Positions 8,776-15,516 of a stretch of 47,103 nucleotides of DNA are shown piece by piece. The notes beneath the pieces were generated by a model that was not told where the DNA came from, made no database searches, and saw only the letters and a program-made list of their open reading frames with translations. The translations under genes and the position numbers were made by a program. The stretch's first letter is position 1, and each line of letters begins with the position of its first letter. This DNA is from an uncultured Christensenella sp. Its GTDB lineage: Bacteria > Bacillota > Clostridia > Christensenellales > Borkfalkiaceae. The stretch covers positions 9,678-56,780 of the forward strand of contig CAJUCM010000008.1 of the NCBI GenBank assembly GCA_910585235.1. Direction: 5' to 3'.

Positions 8776-8800
8776 CTATATACCCGTATATGGTATATAG
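8776..8800. promoter_or_regulatory. Probable CsoR operator (perfect inverted repeat)
   Basis: CTATATACC (8776-8784) and GGTATATAG (8792-8800) form a perfect 9-bp inverted repeat around a 7-bp centre. It resembles known CsoR sites (ATACC...GGTAT) and lies immediately downstream of the csoR -10 box, across the predicted transcription start. Confidence 0.75.
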
Positions 8801-8829
8801 AGTATAGCGCAGTCATTCAAAAAAGTCAA
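8801..8829 (-). promoter_or_regulatory. Sigma-A promoter of csoR-copA
   Basis: Minus-strand TTGACT (8824-8829), 17-bp spacer, TATACT (8801-8806). The -10 box abuts the operator palindrome. Confidence 0.8.
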
Positions 8830-8837
8830 CCGTTTCA

Positions 8838-8875
8838 ACCAAAAAAGAATCGGAAATTTCCGATTCTTTTTTGGT
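8838..8875 (-). terminator. Terminator of the S8 protease operon
   Basis: A perfect 19-bp inverted repeat without loop (ACCAAAAAAGAATCGGAAA and its complement) lies 22 bp after the protease stop. The flanking A and T runs make it usable in both directions. Confidence 0.85.
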
Positions 8876-8897
8876 CTGATTTATTTTTTATCATAAC

Positions 8898-11738
8898 TCA
8901 ACTTAAAAATTCTGCATAGCGAACGGCAAGCGCATTGAGTTTTTCAAAATCGATCAGTCCTTTACCGATCGCAACCTTCAAATACTTCCCGTTAAAGGCT
9001 TCAAACGTCTGTTCCGTGACGGGCACGAGTTCATAGAACTCTTCGTATGTAAATAACCCGTACTCTTCAATATCCGCCTGCATTTTCGCCGTGTCGTACT
9101 TCATCGTCTCGGCGTCCACCTCGAACGTGTTGAACAGTCCGCCGATCCCTCCTGGCATAGAAAGCATTCCGTTCACATAATAACACAAATGTCCGTAAGT
9201 CACGGGACTGTATGCCGCCGTATATTCCTGCCGAACTTCAACGCCCGTCAACTGTACCCGTTCCGATATAAAATTCCCGTTCCCGTCCACGGTCTGTTTA
9301 TTGAACCAATGCCCGATATACTGCCCCGCATCCTCTCGGAAATATACATATTTGTTCAAATCGTAATCCCAGAAACCGTGTTCATAGATGACTTTAACGC
9401 TTGTCCCGTCCGAGAACGCAAGATCGATGACTTTGTACGTTTGCCAAGGATCGCTGTCAATAAACAGGATCGGCGCAGTGTCGAAAGTGCCCGTCTGTAA
9501 ATTCCACACAAGCAGCATTTCGTTCCCCGTGAGCGTCTCCACCGGCACTTGCCGTCCGTCCGCAAGAGTTATTAACGTTCCCGCCGCAATACATTTATCT
9601 TCATCCGTCTCTATGATCGTGGTTCCGCTGACGTTCGACCGCTCCGAAGAGTTTCCGATGATCGGTCCTACCAAATCACTGTCCGAATAGTTGTTTTTCC
9701 GAATCGTCGTATTGCAGCTTCCGCCATAGAAAAGTCCGATCTCTCCCATTCCTGTCAGTCCTACCATTCCGCCCAACTGTCCGCTGTAACTGATGATGTT
9801 TCCTCCGCTCACCGTGCAATCGGTTATAGCTGTCCTACCTGTCGAACCCGCAATCCCTCCGATTGCCGCATTCGAGATATTACAACAAATATAGGGATTA
9901 GTTACGACAATATTTTCGATTTGACTTACTTCAAAAATAGAACCTGCCAGGATACCGATACTGGGAGTTCCCGCAGAGCAAGTCAATGTTGTATTTACGT
10001 CGCTTGTGATTCTGCAATCCCGCAAATGAAGATTTTTGATTTTTCCGGGACTTACAATATATCCAAACAAGCCGAAATTTTTCGCACTTAAATCCGCTTG
10101 CGTAATTTCCGTACTGTATTCAATGTAATGTCCTCCTCCGTCAAATTCTCCCGAAAACTTATACGGGAACGCCGTCCAATCCCCGCCGAGCGTAATATTC
10201 TGCGTCAACTTAAAAGAATAATTGATCTGCTCCTCATAACCTTGATATGTAATATACACGGGTCGGTGAGCAAATTCCATATTTCGGAATTGTTCCTCTG
10301 TGCTAATTAAATATGGATCATACGTCATTCCTGTTCCACCCGCGAACAACAGATTGTTGGGCTGATTCACATACTTAACAGCCTCATATGCATTTAATTT
10401 CTTTACACTTTGCTCGCCGTCAGGCGTGTTAATTGTTATGCTGTCCGCCGTACTTAATAAAATGTCTTTGAGCCTAGCCGCAGTAAGCTTCGGCTCGACA
10501 GACAACATCAACGCCGCCACCCCTGCCACATGCGGCGCCGCCATAGAAGTCCCGGACTTATAACCATAAGCATTGCCGGGAAGTGTACTATAAATATTTC
10601 CGCCAGGCGCATAGATTTTGACCGAATCTTTGCCGTAATTTGAAAATTCACTTCTTTCCCCATTACTATCAATTGAACCTACCGAAATAACATTAGAGAG
10701 ACTATAATCCACCATCATATAATTGCTATTATCATTGTTTCCATTAGCATTCCCCGCAATAGTTACGAATAGTCCGTCAAAACAAGAAACCGCATTATTT
10801 AATAGTGCACTCGAAACACTTGACGCCCTAAACCAATTGCTGTTATTTAATATTTGTATTCCTATAGATTGCGCATAGTCAACTGCATTTACAAATTGAC
10901 TTATATCTGTACTTCCTTTATTATTATAAACTTTCAAAGATATTAAATCAACATCCCAGTTTACACCACAAATCCCAATTTGATTATTTCCCTCCGCTCC
11001 TATAATTCCAGCAACATGCGTACCATGGCTATTGAAATCGCTTATTGCTGATAGCGAAGAATCATCAGAAAAATTACGACTCAAAGACGCATTCACACGA
11101 TTAACCAAGTCGGGATGCGTTGCATCGATTCCTGTATCTATAACTCCAACTTTTACGTTAGTTGATCCTGTTGATATGTTCCATGCTAAGGGCGCAGAAA
11201 TACCGTGTACACCATTCAGTCCCCATTGACTATTATTTTTATAATTATTATCATTTGGATCAGTTGCTGGATATTCATAATAATCTTGCTCCGCAATCTC
11301 AACTTCGTCCCGCTTTATTAATCTTTTAATTACATTCAAAATATTTTGTTTATCTTCAGTTTTTAAGGTAAGACACAAAACTGTCCGATGAATTTTAGGA
11401 TTAATAACGGGTATATTTTTATCAAATACTTTTCCGTTTTGTTGTTCTTGCATTAGTTTTCTAGTATTTTCCGTCAATTCCTTTACCGCACAAACATCAT
11501 CCCCCCAAAAATCGCATTGCAAATACTGGTCAATATTTTTAGTTAATCCTTGTTTTATTCCGACAAGTACTTTATTGGCTACGTAATCTTCATTGAATTG
11601 ATTTTCAACATCTAATATATTTGATGCTGACGCAGCAATTTCCTTAGGCATCGCACAAAATAACACTGCCAAGCAAATAGTAATTGCGAACCAACCGAAC
11701 AAAATCCACTGTAACACATTTCTTTTGATGATTCTCAT
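8898..11738 (-). CDS. Secreted S8 (subtilisin-like) protease with GLUG-type repeats and C-terminal Hint domain
   Basis: This 946-residue exported protein starts with a hydrophobic signal/anchor (residues 9-30) and a ~120-residue propeptide-like region. The peptidase core has the full catalytic set: D201 in VGVIDTG, H238 in NSHGTH, oxyanion N330 in TIAGNANGN and S398 in GTSMAAPH. Residues ~470-700 are beta-rich with GLUG-like repeats (IGGIAGSTG, LGGMVGLTG). From C716 a Hint (hedgehog/intein) domain follows: CIAAGTLITLADG, a block-B-like VIYEHGFWD, and a terminal CYYVNGML stretch, then ~85 more residues. Hint domains can cleave or rearrange their own backbone, so self-processing or release is possible but inferred. 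It is the last gene after two small lipoproteins and is probably co-transcribed with them. The substrate is unknown. Confidence 0.9.
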   Translation of the reverse strand: MRIIKRNVLQWILFGWFAITICLAVLFCAMPKEIAASASNILDVENQFNEDYVANKVLVGIKQGLTKNIDQYLQCDFWGDDVCAVKELTENTRKLMQEQQNGKVFDKNIPVINPKIHRTVLCLTLKTEDKQNILNVIKRLIKRDEVEIAEQDYYEYPATDPNDNNYKNNSQWGLNGVHGISAPLAWNISTGSTNVKVGVIDTGIDATHPDLVNRVNASLSRNFSDDSSLSAISDFNSHGTHVAGIIGAEGNNQIGICGVNWDVDLISLKVYNNKGSTDISQFVNAVDYAQSIGIQILNNSNWFRASSVSSALLNNAVSCFDGLFVTIAGNANGNNDNSNYMMVDYSLSNVISVGSIDSNGERSEFSNYGKDSVKIYAPGGNIYSTLPGNAYGYKSGTSMAAPHVAGVAALMLSVEPKLTAARLKDILLSTADSITINTPDGEQSVKKLNAYEAVKYVNQPNNLLFAGGTGMTYDPYLISTEEQFRNMEFAHRPVYITYQGYEEQINYSFKLTQNITLGGDWTAFPYKFSGEFDGGGHYIEYSTEITQADLSAKNFGLFGYIVSPGKIKNLHLRDCRITSDVNTTLTCSAGTPSIGILAGSIFEVSQIENIVVTNPYICCNISNAAIGGIAGSTGRTAITDCTVSGGNIISYSGQLGGMVGLTGMGEIGLFYGGSCNTTIRKNNYSDSDLVGPIIGNSSERSNVSGTTIIETDEDKCIAAGTLITLADGRQVPVETLTGNEMLLVWNLQTGTFDTAPILFIDSDPWQTYKVIDLAFSDGTSVKVIYEHGFWDYDLNKYVYFREDAGQYIGHWFNKQTVDGNGNFISERVQLTGVEVRQEYTAAYSPVTYGHLCYYVNGMLSMPGGIGGLFNTFEVDAETMKYDTAKMQADIEEYGLFTYEEFYELVPVTEQTFEAFNGKYLKVAIGKGLIDFEKLNALAVRYAEFLS

Positions 11739-11761
11739 TTTAATCCTCCTTCAACTCATTT

Positions 11762-12202
11762 TTATGATTCTAACCGTAAAACGAAAAGCCGCGCTCCGCT
11801 ACAATAGTTGATTTCTACACCGCCCACTGTTTCAGTCCACACCACACCGGTTACAATTCCGTCTCTATGTCCTATATCAATAACGTAACTTCCGTTATAA
11901 GTTCCATAATATGAAAAAATACGTACGTCTTCTGTATTCATATTTTTCTTTTTTGCGTATACCTCTATCAAATCCTTTTCTGTGTCCAAATCTAATTTTT
12001 GAGGATATTCTACTTGTTCTTCTCCCCAACTATGATTTTGATAGTAGGCAACGCTCAATAAATCCTCCCGCGTGAGCCATCCGTTATCGTATGCCTCCTG
12101 CAACGAATAAAATTCTCCTGCGGGAACATCGTCCCCGCACCCGCAAAAAAGGCACGCTCCCATGACTGCCGCCGCTCCGATACTCATTAATTTCTTTACC
12201 AT
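11762..12202 (-). CDS. Small lipoprotein, paralogue 1 of a local family
   Basis: This 146-residue protein of unknown function has a lipoprotein signal (MVKKLMSIGAAAVMGACLFC, then GC with C22 as the likely lipidated residue). Two motifs are shared with its three neighbours: LQEAYDNGWLTREDLLSVAY (a two-helix motif) and SYYGTYNGSYVIDI (a beta hairpin). The SD GGAGG precedes ATG 12202. It lies 35 bp after paralogue 2 and 23 bp before the S8 protease, so it probably shares their transcript. It may be a surface partner, inhibitor or substrate of the protease, but only proximity supports that. Confidence 0.82.
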   Translation of the reverse strand: MVKKLMSIGAAAVMGACLFCGCGDDVPAGEFYSLQEAYDNGWLTREDLLSVAYYQNHSWGEEQVEYPQKLDLDTEKDLIEVYAKKKNMNTEDVRIFSYYGTYNGSYVIDIGHRDGIVTGVVWTETVGGVEINYCSGARLFVLRLES

Positions 12203-12237
12203 TTCCCCCTCCTCCGAATTTTAATTTTTTCTAATCT

Positions 12238-12717
12238 TTACATTTTTTCAAATGAGTTCAGCCATATCCTAATAAACGGACCGGTGAAATTGAAAGTTAC
12301 ATCATCTATGATTACGGTTTCTATGACATCGGGATACGCCAATCCCCCCGCAATCCTTAAAGCAACGCAATTATTAAAACTTCCATAGTAACCGACTATT
12401 GTCAAATCTTTGCTTTTAACTTCCCTTTTCGGAAATCTTGCGACATTTCCATTACGAATATTCTCCGCTTCGGTTTCTTTGATTGCATTTAATTTATTCT
12501 TTCCAAAATCACCAATTAACCGATCTTCCGCAGAAAAATCCCAGCTGTTTTTGTGAAACTCCTCCGCTATATTTTGTAAGTCCGTTTTCGTTAAAAACCC
12601 GTTTTCATACGCTTCTTGCAACTCACATATAGTCTCAGTTGCTCCGTCTCCGCACCCGCAGAAAAGACACGCCCCCATAACAGCCGCCGCTCCGATACTC
12701 AATAATTTCTTTACCAT
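12238..12717 (-). CDS. Small lipoprotein, paralogue 2
   Basis: This 159-residue protein has nearly the same signal peptide as paralogue 1 (MVKKLLSIGAAAVMGACLFC, lipidated C22). The family motifs are LQEAYENGFLTKTDLQNIAE and GYYGSFNNCVALRI. A good SD (AGGAGG) precedes ATG 12717. It is the first gene of the transcript from the consensus promoter at 12849-12877, which has a leader of about 125 nt. Function unknown. Confidence 0.82.
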   Translation of the reverse strand: MVKKLLSIGAAAVMGACLFCGCGDGATETICELQEAYENGFLTKTDLQNIAEEFHKNSWDFSAEDRLIGDFGKNKLNAIKETEAENIRNGNVARFPKREVKSKDLTIVGYYGSFNNCVALRIAGGLAYPDVIETVIIDDVTFNFTGPFIRIWLNSFEKM

Positions 12718-12848
12718 TTTTACCCTCCTTTTTTGATATTAAGTTCTTTGCTACTAAAAATCCGAAAAAAATTTTTACATTTTTCCGCCCTCTTACCTTA
12801 TTTATATTAATAGACGAAAAATCCGTAATAGTTGTGACTTTTTGTTAA

Positions 12849-12877
12849 ATTATAATCTATCGCCGACACGCTGTCAA
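12849..12877 (-). promoter_or_regulatory. Consensus sigma-A promoter of lipoproteins 2, 1 and the S8 protease
   Basis: Minus-strand TTGACA (12872-12877), 17 bp, TATAAT (12849-12854): both boxes match the consensus perfectly. Start is expected near 12842, leaving a ~125-nt untranslated leader before ATG 12717. I saw no riboswitch motif in that leader. Confidence 0.85.
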
Positions 12878-12897
12878 TATAGCCCTATAAAAATAAA

Positions 12898-12926
12898 AGA
12901 GCCGAAAGATCAAATCTTTCGGCTCT
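12898..12926 (-). terminator. Terminator after lipoprotein paralogue 3
   Basis: AGAGCCGAAAGAT pairs with ATCTTTCGGCTCT around a 3-nt loop; on the minus strand it is followed by TTTTATTTTTAT. It lies 38 bp after the paralogue 3 stop. Confidence 0.85.
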
Positions 12927-12963
12927 CTGCAATTTTTTTCTTTTCATAACTTTCCCCCTGCAT

Positions 12964-13560
12964 TTATTCATATCTAAAAACAAACAAATCATTAGCGTAC
13001 GATCCCGACCAGACAAAACCTGCAATATAGACAGGGGGCGGTACATCCGTAGAGTACCCCCAATATATACTTTCAAGATTTGTAATTACAAAAGTCCCAT
13101 TATAACTTCCTACAAATTCAAACATTACATTTTCTGCAAATTCCTCAAAATCTAAACCTTCTTCAAAACTCAAACGGTCATAATAATATCTTTTTATGTC
13201 AATTTCTACCTGTTCATTTATCGCAGGACATACTTCTGTAGGCGCAAAATCAATTTCTTTTATTTTTTCCGTATTATGACTGTTCCAATCCGATTTTTTA
13301 CAAGTATAAACTTTTCCTTTCGCATAAAACATAGCATAAGCAATATCGGTCTGCGTAAGCCAACTGTTTGCATATGCTTTTTCAAGGCTATAATAATTTA
13401 TCGCATTAGACCGATAGGTAAGTTGTCGTTCCGTCTCATCAAGCCGTTCATTCGTAGTCGAAAGAATCATTTGGTCGCACCCTGTCAACGTCACTAACCC
13501 GCAGAAAAGGCACGCCCCCATAATTGCCGCTATTCCGATACCTAATAATCTTTTTACCAT
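12964..13560 (-). CDS. Small lipoprotein, paralogue 3
   Basis: The 198-residue protein is the most diverged of the four. The signal peptide MVKRLLGIGIAAIMGACLFC continues to the lipobox LTGC with C28. The first family motif is LEKAYANSWLTQTDIAYAMF; the second is weaker (FVGSYNGTFVITN). An SD (AGGAGGGG) precedes ATG 13560. It follows the truncated paralogue 4 by 15 bp, so it is probably transcribed from the second cassette promoter. Function unknown. Confidence 0.8.
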   Translation of the reverse strand: MVKRLLGIGIAAIMGACLFCGLVTLTGCDQMILSTTNERLDETERQLTYRSNAINYYSLEKAYANSWLTQTDIAYAMFYAKGKVYTCKKSDWNSHNTEKIKEIDFAPTEVCPAINEQVEIDIKRYYYDRLSFEEGLDFEEFAENVMFEFVGSYNGTFVITNLESIYWGYSTDVPPPVYIAGFVWSGSYANDLFVFRYE

Positions 13561-13575
13561 TTTCCCCTCCTTTTC

Positions 13576-14076
13576 TTAATATTGTAAATCTTTTTTCCAG
13601 ATTCTGACAAATGCGTTTGAATATCTCAAAAATGTAACATTGCCGATTTTATGTTCGGGTTCTATTAAATAATCATACAAAAAATATGTATCCGTAATCT
13701 CTATCGCAAAACAATCATAATATGCGCCGTAATACGCATATAAATCAACTTGATCGAATGAACCGTTGGGCACATTGATAACTTTATTAAGGTAATCCGT
13801 TTTAATTTGCGTTTCAAATTCTTCTAACGTTTCGGGATCTTTCTGTTTCGGCGTAAAATCATCGGGAAGAAGTTTGTCCCAATCTTCTTCATGACGATGT
13901 TCATGATAATAATAGGCTATGCTTTGCAGATCGCTCTCCGTTATCCAACCGTATTGATATGCCTCGTCAAGCGTGTATAATCCTTTTATCGGAATGCTCC
14001 CATCGGAGTTATCATTCGGATTCCCGCACCCGCTGAAAAGACATGCCCCCATGACTGCCGCCGTTCCGATACTCAA
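13576..14076 (-). pseudogene. Small lipoprotein, paralogue 4, 5'-truncated with SD and ATG lost
   Basis: The body is intact (family motifs LDEAYQYGWITESDLQSIAY and YYGAYYDCFAIEI; lipobox LFSGC), but the first codons MVKKL present in its sisters are gone. Reading must begin at TTG 14076 or at an internal ATG, neither with an SD. The break is exactly where the duplicated cassette (14077-14204) begins: the leader, SD and five codons seen in paralogue 2 were deleted and the promoter region was joined to codon 6. The signal peptide lost its positively charged N-region, so export should be impaired. It could still be a weakly expressed gene, because the coding frame is not otherwise damaged; the deletion may be recent. 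Confidence 0.6.
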
Positions 14077-14126
14077 TATTTATATTAATAGACGAAAAAT
14101 CTGTAACATTTGTGACTTTTTGTTAA

Positions 14127-14155
14127 ATTATAATCTATCTCCGACACGCTGTCAA
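14127..14155 (-). promoter_or_regulatory. Consensus sigma-A promoter of lipoproteins 4 and 3
   Basis: Minus-strand TTGACA (14150-14155), 17 bp, TATAAT (14127-14132), identical boxes to copy 1. The leader here is only ~45 nt to the TTG and lacks an SD. Confidence 0.8.
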
Positions 14156-14174
14156 TATAGCTCTATAAAATAAA

Positions 14175-14203
14175 AGAGCCAAAAGATCAAATCTTTCGGC
14201 TCT
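14175..14203 (-). terminator. Terminator after the flavin reductase gene
   Basis: The same hairpin as at 12898-12926 with one A-C mismatch in the stem (AGAGCCAAAAGAT / ATCTTTCGGCTCT), followed on the minus strand by a T-rich run. Confidence 0.75.
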
Positions 14204-14220
14204 CCGATCAATTATCGATT

Positions 14221-14733
14221 TCAGTCGGGCAGTTTCGCCTCGTTGTAGGTGGGCGCGGTTTTAGGCGCTTTCCCCTTGATGACCCTGTGATAATATTCGT
14301 AGGTCATGGGTTTTTCGCTTTTCAGAAGATCCGCGTCAAGCACTTCGCCCAAGAATACCGTATGGGTAGAGGTTTCGAGTTTGTCCGTCACTTTGCAGAC
14401 GAGATAGGCGCATCCGTCGTCGGGAACGGGAAGTTTTCCGCGCACCGTGTAATTGACCCCGTCAAACTTATCCTTGTCTCTTCCCGAAAAGAATCCGAAT
14501 TTTCCGATCAGGCGGGGATTTACGTTTTCGCTCAGTACGGTCAGCGCGAAATATCCGCACGCTTCGATACATTTATGCGTGTAATTATCGTGATTGATGC
14601 TGACGGCGACCGTTGCGGGCGCGCTCGTGATCTGCATGGCGCTGTTGGCGATACAGCCCGTAGGTCTGCCCTCGTCCCAGGTCGAACAGATGTAAACGCC
14701 ATAAGAAAGATTGTATAAAGCCGATTGATTCAT
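14221..14733 (-). CDS. Flavin reductase family protein (FMN-binding split barrel)
   Basis: The 170-residue protein matches the flavin-reductase domain at the front of clostridial high-molecular-weight rubredoxins: LSYGVYICST near the start, GCIANSAMQITSAPATVAV for FMN binding, and a terminal YHRVIKGKAPKTAPTY linker-like end. The rubredoxin domain that often follows that linker is absent; the protein ends seven residues later. It probably binds FMN and passes electrons from NAD(P)H to a separate acceptor, for example in O2 or NO detoxification; the partner is not in the window. An AAGGAG SD lies 5 nt before ATG 14733. It stands downstream of rpmF and has its own terminator. Confidence 0.88.
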   Translation of the reverse strand: MNQSALYNLSYGVYICSTWDEGRPTGCIANSAMQITSAPATVAVSINHDNYTHKCIEACGYFALTVLSENVNPRLIGKFGFFSGRDKDKFDGVNYTVRGKLPVPDDGCAYLVCKVTDKLETSTHTVFLGEVLDADLLKSEKPMTYEYYHRVIKGKAPKTAPTYNEAKLPD

Positions 14734-14771
14734 AAAAACTCCTTAAACATCATGCAACGTTACGGTAGAAA

Positions 14772-14799
14772 AAGAGACAGACCGATCCGTCTGCCTCTT
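14772..14799 (-). terminator. Terminator after rpmF
   Basis: AAGAGACAGAC / GTCTGCCTCTT with one mismatch, followed on the minus strand by TTTTT. It separates yceD-rpmF from the flavin reductase gene. Confidence 0.75.
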
Positions 14800-14806
14800 C
14801 CGTAAT

Positions 14807-14995
14807 TCAGGATTTGCTCTCTTCATGCGCGACTACTTCTTTGCCGTCGTAATAACCGCAGTTGTCGCAAACCTTATGCGCCACTTTCTTTTTGTGGCAA
14901 TGAGGGCATTCCATAAGTTGAGGAGCCGACGCCTTGTAGTTTGCAAAGCGCGTATTCGTTCTTCTCTTCGATTGTTTTCCCTTGGGTACTGCCAT
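14807..14995 (-). CDS. rpmF: 50S ribosomal protein L32
   Basis: The 62-residue protein starts MAVPKGKQSKRRTNTRFANY, the standard L32 beginning, at ATG 14995; the longer open frame upstream is a shadow of yceD. It is the zinc-binding form with CPHC (30-33) and CDNC (43-46). It lies 29 bp after yceD, the same pairing as ylbN-rpmF in Bacillus. A GGTGG-type SD is present. Confidence 0.97.
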   Translation of the reverse strand: MAVPKGKQSKRRTNTRFANYKASAPQLMECPHCHKKKVAHKVCDNCGYYDGKEVVAHEESKS

Positions 14996-15024
14996 TTGAA
15001 TCCACCTCTCTTCTTGTATTTTCC

Positions 15025-15432
15025 TCAATGGAATGCGGGAATTTCGCAATCGTCCCCGCATAAAAAACTGTTCGGAAGCGCAAACGCGACCGCGTCGCGC
15101 ACGGCTTCGTCCAATTCGATCCTGCCGCCCCGGTAAGCGTAATCTTCGCCGCCGTCGCCGTTCGGAACGAACAGCGCCAAGACCTCTCCGCGAAACTCGC
15201 GCTCCGCCTCCCGCGTACAGCGTGAACACTGCCCTTTCAGCCGGAAACGCACTTCGCCCGTCACCTCCGTCTTTCTGTCCTCAAAAATCTCGTAACGAAC
15301 GGAAACGCTCACGGGAGAAGAGAACGAGACGAACGGAATATCGATCAAAGCGTCGTCCGCAGAATATTCAAACGAAAGATCGCCGCTCTCTTTGCCGAGA
15401 GCTAAGGCGCGCGTAACGTCTATATAAACCAT
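15025..15432 (-). CDS. yceD: YceD/DUF177 family protein (23S rRNA-linked)
   Basis: The 135-residue protein has the DUF177 core with CSRCTREAE in the middle and LCGDDC near the end, which may form a metal site. Homologues (E. coli YceD, plant DUF177) support 23S rRNA accumulation and are almost always next to rpmF, as here. The start MVYIDV at ATG 15432 lies only about 5 nt after the predicted transcription start and has no SD, so initiation may be leaderless. It should be co-transcribed with rpmF. Confidence 0.92.
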   Translation of the reverse strand: MVYIDVTRALALGKESGDLSFEYSADDALIDIPFVSFSSPVSVSVRYEIFEDRKTEVTGEVRFRLKGQCSRCTREAEREFRGEVLALFVPNGDGGEDYAYRGGRIELDEAVRDAVAFALPNSFLCGDDCEIPAFH

Positions 15433-15443
15433 TGACGAACAAA

Positions 15444-15472
15444 AGTATAGGATATTTCCCGAACTTTGTCAA
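15444..15472 (-). promoter_or_regulatory. Sigma-A promoter of yceD-rpmF
   Basis: Minus-strand TTGACA (15467-15472), 17 bp, TATACT (15444-15449). Predicted start near 15437, 5 nt before the yceD ATG. Confidence 0.8.
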
Positions 15473-15516
15473 TGATTTTTAGCCTTGGATTTATAAGATT
15501 TTTACAAAATCCGAAT

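Larger units (their letters stand above)
12799..12927. repeat. 129-bp terminator-promoter cassette, copy 1
   Basis: This stretch recurs at 14077-14204 with 6 substitutions and one 1-bp indel. In minus-strand order it holds a hairpin terminator, a TTGACA-17-TATAAT promoter and the first part of a leader. It is complete here: the rest of the leader, an SD and an intact lipoprotein start follow. Confidence 0.9.
14077..14204. repeat. Terminator-promoter cassette, copy 2
   Basis: About 95% identical to 12799-12927. Its inner end fuses directly to the coding sequence of paralogue 4 at 14076/14077. Confidence 0.9.

Noticed and set aside
8776..8800. Reading the csoR palindrome as a terminator
   Set aside because: AT-rich, lies at a promoter start site and has no following T-run; an operator fits better.
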